DNA of 64,000 bases from DASUAS01 sp963819475 (GCA_963819475.1 CAWFWE010000008.1:62001-126000), one strand, 5' to 3'. Positions 51,896 through 60,634 are shown, counted from the stretch's first letter. Program-made: numbers and translations. Notes: generated from the sequence alone by a model not told the origin.

Positions 51896-52951
51896 TCAGC
51901 TGACCTGGCTGCTCGCCGACGACCGCTCCAGCATGCCGGTCGTGCTCTCGCCGTCCCACGTGTACTGGACGATGGCCTGCTGCAGCCGGAAGTCGCCGAC
52001 CATGCCGGTCGCGCCCACGCTCGCGTTCATCACGTGGAACGTGGACAACGCCGTCTCGCCCTGAATGGTCGCCGTCCTCCCGTCCTCGGTCTCGAGGGTG
52101 ACCGACACGTCCTGGCCCTTGGGCGCGAGCGTCTCCAGCCAGGGCGCGTCGGTCACGCGCGCCGGGATGAGGTCGCCGTCGCCCTCGAACAGGAATCCTT
52201 CGTTGAACGTCGCCTTGCCGTCGTCGCGCGGGGGATAGAGGCAGAGCCCGAACGCGCGTCCGCTCGGGAAGACCGTCGACTGCCAGACGTGACCGCGGAA
52301 GGTGCCGAGCCGCCGGATGCCGGCGCGGCGGATGCGCAGCCCCGCGCCGTCGAGCTGGTGCTCCTCGTCGCCGACGCGCAGCGTCCCCGTCGTCCGGAAG
52401 AGCTGTTCGAAGCGCGGGCCGCCCATGAGGTCACCCTCCTCCTGGTGGGCGAGCACGTAGCCCGCCTCCTCGAGCAGGGTGCCGCTCTCCCACGGTGGCA
52501 CCGCCGACCGGATGTCCCAGTCGATCTCGATCGGCACGCTCTCGCCGGAGCTGCGCCCGGCCTGCCACCCCTCCATCTGCGCGGCGGTGGAGGTCTGCAC
52601 CGCCATGCCGTCGACCCGACCGCGCCAGTGGCGGTACGGCTCGATCAGCTCGAACGACAGCGGGCCGGCGCCGAGGATCCTCGGCTTGCCGTCCGCGCCG
52701 CGGGGGTCGTGGACCTTGCCGGGGCCGAAGATGTTGAAGACGCGTCCGTCGGCGAACGCGACGTTCACCTGCACGTCGTGGGTCTCCCACTGGTCGGCGA
52801 CGGCTTCCACGCCGATGCGGGGCATGCCGAACTCGGTGCCCCGGTCCCAGACCCAGGTGTTCACCGACTCGCGCATCTCCGGGTCGTCGGGCTGCGCCGC
52901 GAACACGAACTCGCGGTCGTCGGACAAGCCACCGGTCAGGTCGATCGCCAT
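51896..52951 (-). CDS. Uncharacterised protein (DUF7064/7065-like, tentative)
   Basis: 351 residues, largely beta-rich by pattern (many short alternating segments: WETHDVQVNVAFADGRVFNI, HVWQSTVFPSGRAFGLCLYP, FNEGFLFEGDGDLIPARV). ESVNTWVWDRGTEFGMPRIG near the start recalls uncharacterised actinobacterial proteins found in steroid or aromatic catabolic clusters. No catalytic motif was identified. It is between an SDR and an alpha/beta hydrolase on the same strand, so a catabolic partner role is possible. Confidence 0.6.
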   Translation of the reverse strand: MAIDLTGGLSDDREFVFAAQPDDPEMRESVNTWVWDRGTEFGMPRIGVEAVADQWETHDVQVNVAFADGRVFNIFGPGKVHDPRGADGKPRILGAGPLSFELIEPYRHWRGRVDGMAVQTSTAAQMEGWQAGRSSGESVPIEIDWDIRSAVPPWESGTLLEEAGYVLAHQEEGDLMGGPRFEQLFRTTGTLRVGDEEHQLDGAGLRIRRAGIRRLGTFRGHVWQSTVFPSGRAFGLCLYPPRDDGKATFNEGFLFEGDGDLIPARVTDAPWLETLAPKGQDVSVTLETEDGRTATIQGETALSTFHVMNASVGATGMVGDFRLQQAIVQYTWDGESTTGMLERSSASSQVS

Positions 52952-53022
52952 GGGATCCTCCCCCCGCTATTTCGTGGCAGCACGATGTCACGAATATCCG
53001 GCGTCGTCAACGCCGGGGCTGC

Positions 53023-53961
53023 TCAGGGCGTCGGTGCGAAGCGGGCCCGGAGCCAGCTCCCGATGTGCTCGAAGGCGAGGCCCGCGGCCGGGAAGTCGAA
53101 GTTGACGAAGCCGTGGGGCTGGCCCGCGTAGCAGACCTCCTCGACGTCGACCTCCTCGTCGCGGAGGCGAGCGGCGTACGCCCGCCCCTCGTCGCGCAGC
53201 ATGTCGCAGCCGCCGAGCACCACCAGGGCCGGCGGGAGCCCACGCAGGCTGACGGCACTCAAGGGAACCGCGAACGGGTCCTGGTCGAGGTCGCGCCCGC
53301 CGCTGTACGCGGCCCAGTACTTCGCACCGACCGCGCGGCTGATGACGAGACCGTCGAACTCCACCGCCGACGGATGGGTCACCGTCCCCGACACCTGCGG
53401 GTAGATGAGCACCTGGCCGGCGAGCGGCGCGTCACCGGCATCCCGGAACCGGAGCGCGACGGCGGCGGCCAGGTTCCCGCCCGCGCTCTCGCCGCACACC
53501 GCGACGGACCGCGGCGACACGCCGAAGCGGTCGGCGTTCGCCAACGCCCATCGCGTCACGCGCTCGCAGTCGTCGAGCCCCGCCGGGTACGGGTGCTCCG
53601 GAGCCAGCCGGTACTCGACCGAGACGACGACGGCACCGGACCCGTGCGCGAGCTCGCGCGCGACGTTGTCCATCAGACCGATGCTGCCCATGACGTAGCC
53701 GCCACCGTGGAAGTACACGACGAGGCCGGTCGGCGTGTCCTCACCGCGGTAGATCCGGATGGGCACCCCGTCGACGACGTCGTCGGTGATGGTCGCGATC
53801 TCGCGCGTCGGCGGGAACCCGACCGGGCCCCGCGCCAGCTCGAGCAGCTCGGGCAGCAGCTCCTCGAACGGCGCGGCGCGCTCCGGGTTCGCGGTCGCCC
53901 ACTCGACGACCCACGGATCGAGCACACCCTCGTCGGTCACGGGCTCGGGTCGTGACGTCAC
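53023..53961 (-). CDS. Alpha/beta hydrolase (hormone-sensitive-lipase family esterase)
   Basis: 312 residues. VYFHGGGYVMGSIGLMDNVA gives the oxyanion-hole HGGG motif, VAVCGESAGGNLAAAVAL the nucleophile G-E-S-A-G-G, GGCDMLRDEGRAYAARLRDE the acid region with Asp, and AGQPHGFVNFD the catalytic His. A soluble HSL/family IV esterase. ATG at 53961 overlaps the TetR stop (ATGA), so it is transcribed with, and probably controlled by, that regulator. Confidence 0.92.
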   Translation of the reverse strand: MTSRPEPVTDEGVLDPWVVEWATANPERAAPFEELLPELLELARGPVGFPPTREIATITDDVVDGVPIRIYRGEDTPTGLVVYFHGGGYVMGSIGLMDNVARELAHGSGAVVVSVEYRLAPEHPYPAGLDDCERVTRWALANADRFGVSPRSVAVCGESAGGNLAAAVALRFRDAGDAPLAGQVLIYPQVSGTVTHPSAVEFDGLVISRAVGAKYWAAYSGGRDLDQDPFAVPLSAVSLRGLPPALVVLGGCDMLRDEGRAYAARLRDEEVDVEEVCYAGQPHGFVNFDFPAAGLAFEHIGSWLRARFAPTP

Positions 53962-54557
53962 CGGCTACCCCCTTGTTGTCGACCCGTCGCCATCGCGTCG
54001 AGGCCGAGGATCCACGTGCGCAGGTTGAACTCGAAGATGGCGTCCTCGCGGGCCGGGTCGCGACGTCCCGCGTTCCGGCCCGTGGCGATGATGAGGCGGA
54101 GCGTACCCACCGCGAACGACCAGTGCGCCCGGACCGCGTCCCGCACCTCGTCGCCGGCGAAGCCGGCCTCGCGGAAGACCTCCTCCAACACCACCAGCCG
54201 CTCGGCTCCCCGCTCGGTGACGCCTCCGCTCTCGATGAAGTCGACGATCCACGGATGGGCCCGCCAGCAGGTGGTCCAGGCGTGGCGGGTGTAGGTCTCG
54301 AGCCGCTCGAACCAAGGTCGCGACCCGACGTCGGGCACGTCCTCGATGACACGTTCGGCCGCCAGCCGCAGCAGGGCCTCGCGGCCCGGCACGTGACGGT
54401 ACGCCGCCATGGTCGAGCGCCCCAGCTCCTGGGCGAGCGCCCGCATCGAGAAGGCCTCGATCCCGCCGTCGTCGAGGAGGTCGATCGCGGCGCCCACGAT
54501 CTCGTCGACCGACAGGTCGACGTCGCGCGTCCGGGTCGCCGCCACGCGCTGCACCAT
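53958..54557 (-). CDS. TetR family transcriptional regulator
   Basis: 199 residues. VDEIVGAAIDLLDDGGIEAF, SMRALAQELGRSTMAAYRHV and PGREALLRLAAERVIEDVPD form the DNA-binding domain; C-terminal TetR_C-like helices follow. The ATG at 54557 is preferred over a 26-codon extension because a perfect operator-like palindrome (54558-54572) abuts it. It is coupled to the downstream esterase and divergent from a CocE-type hydrolase, so it probably controls both. Confidence 0.87.
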   Translation of the reverse strand: MVQRVAATRTRDVDLSVDEIVGAAIDLLDDGGIEAFSMRALAQELGRSTMAAYRHVPGREALLRLAAERVIEDVPDVGSRPWFERLETYTRHAWTTCWRAHPWIVDFIESGGVTERGAERLVVLEEVFREAGFAGDEVRDAVRAHWSFAVGTLRLIIATGRNAGRRDPAREDAIFEFNLRTWILGLDAMATGRQQGGSR

Positions 54558-54572
54558 GCGTACAGTGTACGC
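54558..54572. promoter_or_regulatory. Perfect 15-bp TetR-type operator palindrome
   Basis: GCGTACA-g-TGTACGC is a perfect inverted repeat with one central base, directly in front of the tetR start and 48 bases before the divergent hydrolase start. The TACA-n-TGTA core is a common TetR-family operator form. It would block the regulator's own promoter and may affect the divergent gene. Confidence 0.75.
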
Positions 54573-54619
54573 GGAGCCGCCGGGCCACCGCAGACCGCGG
54601 CCTCGCCGACGGGGGACGG

Positions 54620-56230
54620 ATGACGGACGATCCAACTCGAGGGGCCACCGCCGCGGGGCCGCCGACGTCGCGACCGATCTCGCCCGCGACTCGTATGTGG
54701 TGGGACTACGTACGGGCTCCCGCGTACGACGTGGTCGGGACGGCGATCGAGGTCCCGGTGCGCGACGGGATCACGATCGCCTGCGAGCTGCGCCGCCCCG
54801 CGCACGGCGGTGTGCCGGTCGCGGGCCGGTTCCCGAGCGTGGTCGTGGAGTTCACGCCGTACGTGGTACTGCGCGACTTCTACCTCGGCGAGGCCGACTT
54901 CTTCACCACGCGCGGGTACAACGCGCTCGTCCCCGTCCTCCGCGGGGTGGGCGATTCGGGTGGACGGTGGGATCACGGGAGCTTCCGACAGGCGGGTCGT
55001 GACGCGCACGACCTGATCGAGTGGCTCGCCGCGCAACCGTTCTCCGACGGCCGCGTCGGGATGTTCGGCGAGAGCTTCGGTGGCCAGACCAGCTACAGCG
55101 CGGCGGTGGAGTGCCCGGAGCACCTGGTCGCGATCGCGCCCATGCAGTCGCCGTCGTCCCTCTACCACGACGTGGTGTTCCCCGGTGGCATCAAGTCGAC
55201 CGAGCGCGGCGAGATCGACAACTGGCCCGACATCGCGAACCTGACGACCGCGGGCGTGGTCGATGCCGACGCGGAGTTCGCGGCGAACCGCGAGCACCCG
55301 ACGTTCGACGGGTTCTGGCGCGACCGGTCGTTCGTCGGGTGCCTCGATGACGTCTCGATCCCGGTGCTCGCGATCGGGGGCTGGAACGACGGCTACTTCC
55401 GGTCCGGCACGCTCGCGAACATCGAGGCCGTGCCCGGGCGCACGTGGGCGGTGTACGGCCCGTGGGAGCACTTCTTCCCGGTCGCGCTCGTCGACGAGCC
55501 GGCGTGGTCGACCGGGTCCTCGAACGACGAGCAGGCGCACGTGAAGGCCGAGACCCCCCAGATGGCGCCGGGCGTGCTGCTGGCGTGGTTCGACCGCTGG
55601 GTCGCGGGGATGCCCGACGTCCCCGTCCCGCCCGCGCCGACCTTCACCTCGTTCGAGGGCCCGGTCGGGGCCGGCGCCGGATGGCGCGACCTCGATCGCT
55701 GGGACCCGACCGGGGGTGCGGTGGTCGAGCTCCGGTTGGGCGGTGGCGGCACGCTCGCGGCGACTGCCGGCGCGGGCGGGACGGCGACCATCCGCCAGCC
55801 GGGCCCCCCGGACGAGCCCGCGGACGTGGTGACCTTCACCTCCGCGCCGCTCGCCACCGATCAGGTGCTGCTCGGACATCCGAGCCTGACGCTCCGGGCC
55901 ACGCTCGACGCACCCGAGGCACACCTCCACGTCGAGCTGGTCGACGTGGGTGCGGACGGCGACGAGACGGTGGTCAACGACGGCTTCCTCGCCGCGACCC
56001 ACCGCGGCTCGCACACGGATCCCGAGCCGGTGCCGGTGGGGGAGAGCACGGAGCTCCGCGTCCCGATCCGCGCCGGCCACCACCGGTTCGCGGCCGGCCA
56101 CCGCGTGCGCCTCCGCGTGAGCGGCGGCGCGCCCTCGAAGCTGACGCCACCACCCGCACCGGTGACCGTGACGATCGGGACGGACGGCACATCCGTGCTC
56201 CGTCTCCCGGGGTTCACCCCGGATCGGTGA
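54620..56230 (+). CDS. CocE/NonD family hydrolase (X-Pro dipeptidyl-peptidase-like)
   Basis: 536 residues. The alpha/beta hydrolase core has VVVEFTPYVVLRDFY, GDSGGRWDHGSF (G-D-S/G region) and the nucleophile VGMFGESFGGQTSYSA (G-E-S-F-G) at about residue 150; DVSIPVLAIGGWNDGYF carries the catalytic Asp context and GPWEHFFPVA the catalytic His. The C-terminal 190 residues are the jelly-roll domain of this family. Cytoplasmic: no signal peptide. The stop overlaps the convergent FAD-monooxygenase gene by 17 bases. Confidence 0.88.
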   Translation: MTDDPTRGATAAGPPTSRPISPATRMWWDYVRAPAYDVVGTAIEVPVRDGITIACELRRPAHGGVPVAGRFPSVVVEFTPYVVLRDFYLGEADFFTTRGYNALVPVLRGVGDSGGRWDHGSFRQAGRDAHDLIEWLAAQPFSDGRVGMFGESFGGQTSYSAAVECPEHLVAIAPMQSPSSLYHDVVFPGGIKSTERGEIDNWPDIANLTTAGVVDADAEFAANREHPTFDGFWRDRSFVGCLDDVSIPVLAIGGWNDGYFRSGTLANIEAVPGRTWAVYGPWEHFFPVALVDEPAWSTGSSNDEQAHVKAETPQMAPGVLLAWFDRWVAGMPDVPVPPAPTFTSFEGPVGAGAGWRDLDRWDPTGGAVVELRLGGGGTLAATAGAGGTATIRQPGPPDEPADVVTFTSAPLATDQVLLGHPSLTLRATLDAPEAHLHVELVDVGADGDETVVNDGFLAATHRGSHTDPEPVPVGESTELRVPIRAGHHRFAAGHRVRLRVSGGAPSKLTPPPAPVTVTIGTDGTSVLRLPGFTPDR

Positions 56231-57506
56231 CCGCCGGCGACTGGTCGATCAACGACCGCGGATCGTCTCGCAGCGCCTGCAGCGCGAATCCCGCGGTGCT
56301 GCGGTACGACTCGGTCACGGCGTCGATCTCGGCCCGAGTGATCACGGCATCGATGTCGTCGAACCCGTCCGGCGCGCGCTCGTGCACGAGTTGCATCGGC
56401 ACTTCGGGTCCGAGACCGCGGTTCGCTTCCACGATCGCCGCGGTCGGCGGGAGGCGCGTCGACTCGTAGTGCTCGAGGGCGACGACCACGTCGTGGTCGG
56501 CGCGCAGGCATCCGGCGAGGACGCGGCCGTCGAGGATCGCCTGGGATGCCCCGTTGGACCCGATGGGATACATCGGATGCGCGGCGTCGCCGAGCAGGGT
56601 CGAGCGACCGAACGTCCACCGGGGTACCGGATCACGGTCGACCATGGGGAAGAGGAACGTGCCGGGCGCGGACCGGATGATCCCCGGCACGTCGAGCCAC
56701 CCGAACGTCCAGTCCTCGAACGCGGGCAGGAAGTCGGCGAGCTCGCCGGCGCGGTCCCAGTCCTCGGTCGCACCGAGCTCCGACTCCGGACGGCGCAGCT
56801 CGGCGACGAAGTTGAACGCCTGCCGGCCGTCGGGGAGGTCGGCGATCGGGTAGCCCACGAACTTCTGGTCCCGGTAGCCGGCCCAGATCATCGAGCGACC
56901 GTCGAGCACCGGCTCGACCTCGGCGATCCCGCGCCAGAGCAGCGAGCCGCTCCACCGCGGTCGACCCTCGGTCGGGTACCGCTGGGCGCGCGCGACGCTG
57001 TGGATGCCGTCGGCCGCGACCACGGCATCGCCCGCCACGACGAGCTCGTCCTCGCCCGGCCACGCGTCGAACACCGCGCACGCGCGCCCGGCGTCGGCAT
57101 CCACGGACAGCAGACGGTGGCCGAGGTGGAGGTGCTCGCGGCCGACCCGTTCGTTGAACGCGTCCAGCAGCACCTCCTGCAACACGCCGCGGTGGACCGA
57201 GAGCTGAGGCCACGGGTAGCCGGCGGCCGTGCCGCGCGGCTCGCTCCAGATCTCGCGACCGTGACGCGAGCAGTACACGAGGCTCGTCGGCTCGACCGAC
57301 CGGCGGCGGAGCGGCGCCAGGATGCCGAGCGCGTCGAGCTCGCGCACCGCGTGCGGGAGCAGGTTGATCCCGACACCGAGGGGCTGGACGCTCCGCACCC
57401 GCTCGTACACGTCGACACGCACACCGATCTCGTGGAGGCTGAGCGCGGCGACCAGGCCGCCGACGCCGGCGCCGATCACGATGACGCGAGGTGTGCGCGC
57501 CGCCAT
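56214..57506 (-). CDS. FAD-dependent aromatic hydroxylase (group A monooxygenase)
   Basis: 430 residues. VIVIGAGVGGLVAALSLHEI is the ADP-binding motif, LVVAGDAVVAADGIHSVARA the DG motif, and TLLGDAAHPMYPIGSNGASQ the GD motif of flavoprotein hydroxylases (3-hydroxybenzoate 6-hydroxylase/salicylate hydroxylase-like). The substrate cannot be inferred beyond an aromatic ring. It lies 4 bases upstream of nothing else in its strand and starts just after the DUF3237 gene's stop (4-base gap), so both are likely cotranscribed. Confidence 0.9.
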   Translation of the reverse strand: MAARTPRVIVIGAGVGGLVAALSLHEIGVRVDVYERVRSVQPLGVGINLLPHAVRELDALGILAPLRRRSVEPTSLVYCSRHGREIWSEPRGTAAGYPWPQLSVHRGVLQEVLLDAFNERVGREHLHLGHRLLSVDADAGRACAVFDAWPGEDELVVAGDAVVAADGIHSVARAQRYPTEGRPRWSGSLLWRGIAEVEPVLDGRSMIWAGYRDQKFVGYPIADLPDGRQAFNFVAELRRPESELGATEDWDRAGELADFLPAFEDWTFGWLDVPGIIRSAPGTFLFPMVDRDPVPRWTFGRSTLLGDAAHPMYPIGSNGASQAILDGRVLAGCLRADHDVVVALEHYESTRLPPTAAIVEANRGLGPEVPMQLVHERAPDGFDDIDAVITRAEIDAVTESYRSTAGFALQALRDDPRSLIDQSPAVTDPG

Positions 57507-57510
57507 CGCC

Positions 57511-57963
57511 TCAGACGATCTCGCGGACGTCGATGCGCACCGTGTTGCGGCGGCGCTCGCCCGTCGACACCGCGAGGAGATCGTTCATCCAGGCGAGCCG
57601 CGCCGACGACGTCGACAGGCGGACGTGCGTGCGGAAGTAGTACTCCGACGCCTCGACCGGCTCGCCGCGGGCGATCCGGTCCGCCACCGCCGCGCTCGCC
57701 TTGCGGAGCCCGGTCGAGCGGACCTCGATCGGCTCGCCGTCGTCGCTGAGGAGGAGGTAGTGCGCGTCGATCTCGATCACGTCGTCGCTCCGGGCGAGCT
57801 GCCAGTCGACGCCGCCGGCGGCGATCGTGCCCCCCAGGCCGTCACGTCCCTGGAACGACCCGCCGTCGAAGACGACGACCCGGCGGCCGCCGAGGGGGAA
57901 GGCGGCGAGATCCACCACCGGCTGTACGAGGACGTCGATGGTCATGAGCGGTCGGAGCTCCAC
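57511..57963 (-). CDS. DUF3237 family protein
   Basis: 150 residues from a GTG at 57963; the longest frame adds 33 residues without family similarity. LRPLMTIDVLVQPVVDLAAF, RRVVVFDGGSFQGRDGLGG and IAAGGVDWQLARSDDVIEID followed by AHYLLLSDDGEPIEVRSTG fit the DUF3237 pattern (a beta-barrel-like domain, GG-x-F-x-G and D-W). Function unknown. First gene of the run with the FAD monooxygenase. Divergent from the P450 gene with an inverted repeat in the gap. Confidence 0.8.
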   Translation of the reverse strand: MELRPLMTIDVLVQPVVDLAAFPLGGRRVVVFDGGSFQGRDGLGGTIAAGGVDWQLARSDDVIEIDAHYLLLSDDGEPIEVRSTGLRKASAAVADRIARGEPVEASEYYFRTHVRLSTSSARLAWMNDLLAVSTGERRRNTVRIDVREIV

Positions 57964-58006
57964 GGTGGGGCACCGTACCGACTGCGACCTGCCCGCACCG
58001 GACACG

Positions 58007-58030
58007 TTGGTGTCATACTTGCGGCACCAA
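58007..58030. promoter_or_regulatory. Inverted repeat in the DUF3237/P450 divergent gap
   Basis: TTGGTG (58007-58012) and CACCAA (58025-58030) form 6-bp perfect arms separated by 12 bases, centred between the divergent starts at 57963 and 58092. A TTGGTGTCA string with a similar start also occurs in the tetR/sulfotransferase gap near 49737, so the motif may be a shared regulatory site. Evidence is the repeat only. Confidence 0.35.
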
Positions 58031-58091
58031 TTCGCAGCGCCGACCGCCGGCCCGACGGGCAATCGGTCCGCTGCGCCGAGAGGAGCAGCGC

Positions 58092-59378
58092 GTGGCTGCG
58101 TTCGACGAGATCGACTTCTTCACCGACGAGGCCCTGCTGGAGGACCCGTACCCGTACTTCGAGTACCTGCGCTCGCAGTGCCCGGTGGTGGCGACGCCCC
58201 ATCACGGGGTGGTGGCGGTGTCGGGGTGGGAGGAGGCGACCGAGATCTATCGCGACCTGGCGACGTTCTCGTCGTGCAACTCGGTGATCGGTCCCTTCGC
58301 GCAGTTCCCGGTCCCGCTCGAGGGTGACGACGTGAGCGACGTCATCGACCGCTATCGGGACCAGCTGCCGATGAGCGAGCACATGGTGACGATGGACCCG
58401 CCCGACCACACCCGCGAGCGCGCCCTGCTGATGCGGTTGTTGTCGCCGCTGCGGCTGAAGCAGAACGAGTCGTTCATGTGGCGCCTGGCCGATCGGCAGC
58501 TCGACGAATTCGTGAGCCGAGGCCGCTGCGAGTTCATCAACGCGTACGCGCAGCCGTTCGCCATGCTCGTCGTCGCCGACCTCCTCGGCGTGCCGGAAGC
58601 CGATCATCAGCGGTTCCGCGAGGGCTTCGGCCTGCTCGGCACCGCGGGCGAGCTCGGCGTCACCGAGCAGGGCGACGTGGAGATGAACGCGCTCGGATGG
58701 CTCGACGACTGGTTCGCGACGTACATCGAGGACCGGCGGCGTTCGCCCCGCGACGACGTCCTCACCGAGCTGGCCCTGGCGAAGTACCCCGACGGGTCGA
58801 CGCCGGCGGTGACGTCGGTCGTCCGCACCGCGACCTTCCTGTTCGCGGCGGGGCAGGAGACCACCGCGCGGCTCCTCGCGACGAGCTTGAAGTACCTTGC
58901 CGAGTCCCCGGCGCTCCAGGACGAGTTGCGCGCCGACGCCCAACGCATCCCCGACTTCGTCGAGGAGGCCCTCCGCATCGAGAGCCCGGTCAAGGCCGAC
59001 TTCCGACTGGCCCGGCGGGCCACCCGGGTCGGCGACGTCGACATCGCCGCGGGCACGCCCGTCATGCTGCTGAACGGCGCCGCCAACCGCGACCCGGCAC
59101 ACTTCGAGTGCCCCGCCGAGTTCCGGCTCGACCGGCCCAACGCCCGGGAGCACATCGCCTTCGGGCGCGGCGCGCACTCCTGCCCGGGAGGGCCGCTGGC
59201 GCGGGTCGAAGCCCGCGTCAGCCTGGAGCGCATCCTCGACCGGATGCACGACATCCGCCTCTCGGAGGCGCACCACGGTCCTCCGACCGCGCGTCGGTTC
59301 GACTACGAACCGACCTGGGTCCTCCGCGGGCTGAGCTCCCTGCACCTCGAGTTCACGCCGGGAGCGCTGTCTTCCTGA
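58092..59378 (+). CDS. Cytochrome P450
   Basis: 428 residues from a GTG at 58092 with GAGAGGAG as ribosome-binding site. I-helix FLFAAGQETTARLLATSLKY, K-helix VEEALRIESP (E-x-x-R), heme loop HIAFGRGAHSCPGGPLARVE with the thiolate Cys. Soluble, class I. The loop CPGG differs from the CLG of the other P450 in this window (18417-19616), so the two are from different subfamilies. No redox partner gene adjoins; downstream SDRs may process its product. Confidence 0.92.
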   Translation: MAAFDEIDFFTDEALLEDPYPYFEYLRSQCPVVATPHHGVVAVSGWEEATEIYRDLATFSSCNSVIGPFAQFPVPLEGDDVSDVIDRYRDQLPMSEHMVTMDPPDHTRERALLMRLLSPLRLKQNESFMWRLADRQLDEFVSRGRCEFINAYAQPFAMLVVADLLGVPEADHQRFREGFGLLGTAGELGVTEQGDVEMNALGWLDDWFATYIEDRRRSPRDDVLTELALAKYPDGSTPAVTSVVRTATFLFAAGQETTARLLATSLKYLAESPALQDELRADAQRIPDFVEEALRIESPVKADFRLARRATRVGDVDIAAGTPVMLLNGAANRDPAHFECPAEFRLDRPNAREHIAFGRGAHSCPGGPLARVEARVSLERILDRMHDIRLSEAHHGPPTARRFDYEPTWVLRGLSSLHLEFTPGALSS

Positions 59379-59510
59379 GCTTCGCCGTTCGGACCGAAGA
59401 CCGACGCCGCGACCATCGACGGGTGTCGGTGCGGCGAGCGCGGGGCGCGGCATAGGGTCAGCTGGTCGACGCGTCATTCGACAATGCAAACAGCCGGTAG
59501 GAGGTGTGCG

Positions 59511-59609
59511 GTGAGGCTCGACCTGCTTGACGAGTTCCAGCCCGAGAGCAAGCGGTGGAGCACGCCGCACCCCTACGGGCATCGCGTCGACGCCGCCGCC
59601 CGCGTCTGA
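59511..59609 (+). CDS. 32-residue small ORF with strong ribosome-binding site
   Basis: A GTG at 59511 preceded at 5-base distance by AGGAGGTG begins RLDLLDEFQPESKRWSTPHP and ends in DAAARV; its TGA (59607-59609) overlaps the ATG of the SDR gene (TGATG), so translation is coupled. The excellent ribosome-binding site and exact junction argue for real translation, either a leader peptide or a small protein. Not recognised as mycofactocin or another known peptide precursor. It may also be the remnant N-terminus of a longer lost gene. Confidence 0.5.
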   Translation: MRLDLLDEFQPESKRWSTPHPYGHRVDAAARV

Positions 59610-60421
59610 TGGGCAGCATCTCGGGCCCCCGTCGGGAGGACCTGGCGGCCGCATTCTCGCTCGACGGGCGCACTGCGGTGGTGACGGGGGCGGCCGGCGG
59701 CATCGGTCGCCAGACCGCGATCACCTACGGCGCCGCCGGCGCGAGCGTCGTGCTCGCCGACGTCGACAAGTCGGGGCTGGAGGAGACCGAGTCGCTCGTC
59801 GAGGGGGCGCTCGTGGTCCCCACCGACGTGACACAGCGGGCGGACGTCGACAACCTCGCGCGCGCCGCGTTCAAGGTGAACGGCCGCCTCGACGTGTGGG
59901 CGAACGTCGCCGGGATCATCCGCTACTCCGCCGTCGTCGACACCGACGAGGCCGAGCTCGACGCCGTGCTCGCGGTGAACCTCAAGGGCGTCTTCTTCGG
60001 CTGTGCTGCGGCCGGTCGCGTCATGCAGGCGGCCCAGCGCGGCGCGATCGTCAACGTCGCGTCGGCGGGTGGTGAGCTCGCCGCGCCGATGATCGGCGTG
60101 TACGGCATGACCAAGGCGGCGGTCATCCAGCTCACCCGCACGGTGGCCGTCGAGCTCGGCCCCGCCGGGGTCCGTTGCAACGCGGTGGCGCCGGGCTGGG
60201 TCGAGACCGGGATGACCGCGGCGGCGTGGACGGGGCCCGACGGGGCCGTCGACGAGGAGCAGCGTTCGCAGGTGCGCGAGTCGCGGCAGAGTGGCAGCCC
60301 GCTCGGGCTGGCCGGCGAGCCCGCCGACATCGCCTACGCGATGCTCTACCTCGCCAGCGACGCGGCGCGGTTCGTGACCGGTACGGTCGTGCGCCCCAAC
60401 GGTGGCGTGCACATGGCGTGA
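59609..60421 (+). CDS. Short-chain dehydrogenase/reductase
   Basis: 270 residues. AVVTGAAGGIGRQTAITYGA (T-G-x3-G-x-G), WANVAGIIRYSAVVD (N-x-A-G), VNVASAGGELAAPMIGVYGM with the Ser and Tyr, and GMTKAAVIQLTR with Lys form a classical SDR. ATG at 59609 overlaps the stop of the 32-residue ORF. Its stop lies at the first base of a 56-bp tandem repeat array. Substrate unknown. Confidence 0.88.
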   Translation: MGSISGPRREDLAAAFSLDGRTAVVTGAAGGIGRQTAITYGAAGASVVLADVDKSGLEETESLVEGALVVPTDVTQRADVDNLARAAFKVNGRLDVWANVAGIIRYSAVVDTDEAELDAVLAVNLKGVFFGCAAAGRVMQAAQRGAIVNVASAGGELAAPMIGVYGMTKAAVIQLTRTVAVELGPAGVRCNAVAPGWVETGMTAAAWTGPDGAVDEEQRSQVRESRQSGSPLGLAGEPADIAYAMLYLASDAARFVTGTVVRPNGGVHMA

Positions 60422-60634
60422 GCGTGAGCGAGCCGGGTATCCCGGCGAGGAGCGAACGCCCGATGGAGATGGCGTGAGCGTGAGCGAGCCGGGTATCCCG
60501 GCGAGGAGCGAACGCCCGATGGAGATGGCGTGAGCGTGAGCGAGCCGGGTATCCCGGCGAGGAGCGAACGCCCGATGGAGATGGCGTGAGCGGGAGCGAG
60601 CCGGGTGTCCCGGCGAGGAGCGAACGCCCGATGG
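60419..60634. repeat. 56-bp tandem repeat, three exact copies and a fourth diverged copy
   Basis: Units begin at 60419, 60475, 60531 and 60587. The first three are identical; the fourth matches for about 48 bases with two substitutions, then diverges. Each unit holds a GCCGGG-tat-CCCGGC hairpin (60432-60446 in unit 1) and an internal GTG-to-TGA micro-frame of 17 codons. The unit's end, ATGGCGTGAGC, copies the 3' end of the SDR gene, suggesting the array grew from that junction. No spacers or cas genes, so it is not a CRISPR. It fills the gap (60422-60674) between two SDR genes. Confidence 0.9.

Noticed and set aside
59511..59609. Mycofactocin precursor (mftA) for the small ORF
   Set aside because: The C-terminus lacks the conserved Val-Tyr core of MftA, and no mft modification genes are present in the window.
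60424..60477. A repeated 17-codon peptide gene in each 56-bp unit
   Set aside because: No ribosome-binding site precedes the GTG, and the unit length is not a multiple of three; the micro-frame is most likely incidental.
60419..60634. CRISPR array
   Set aside because: Units are directly adjacent with no unique spacers, and no cas gene is nearby; this is a simple tandem repeat.
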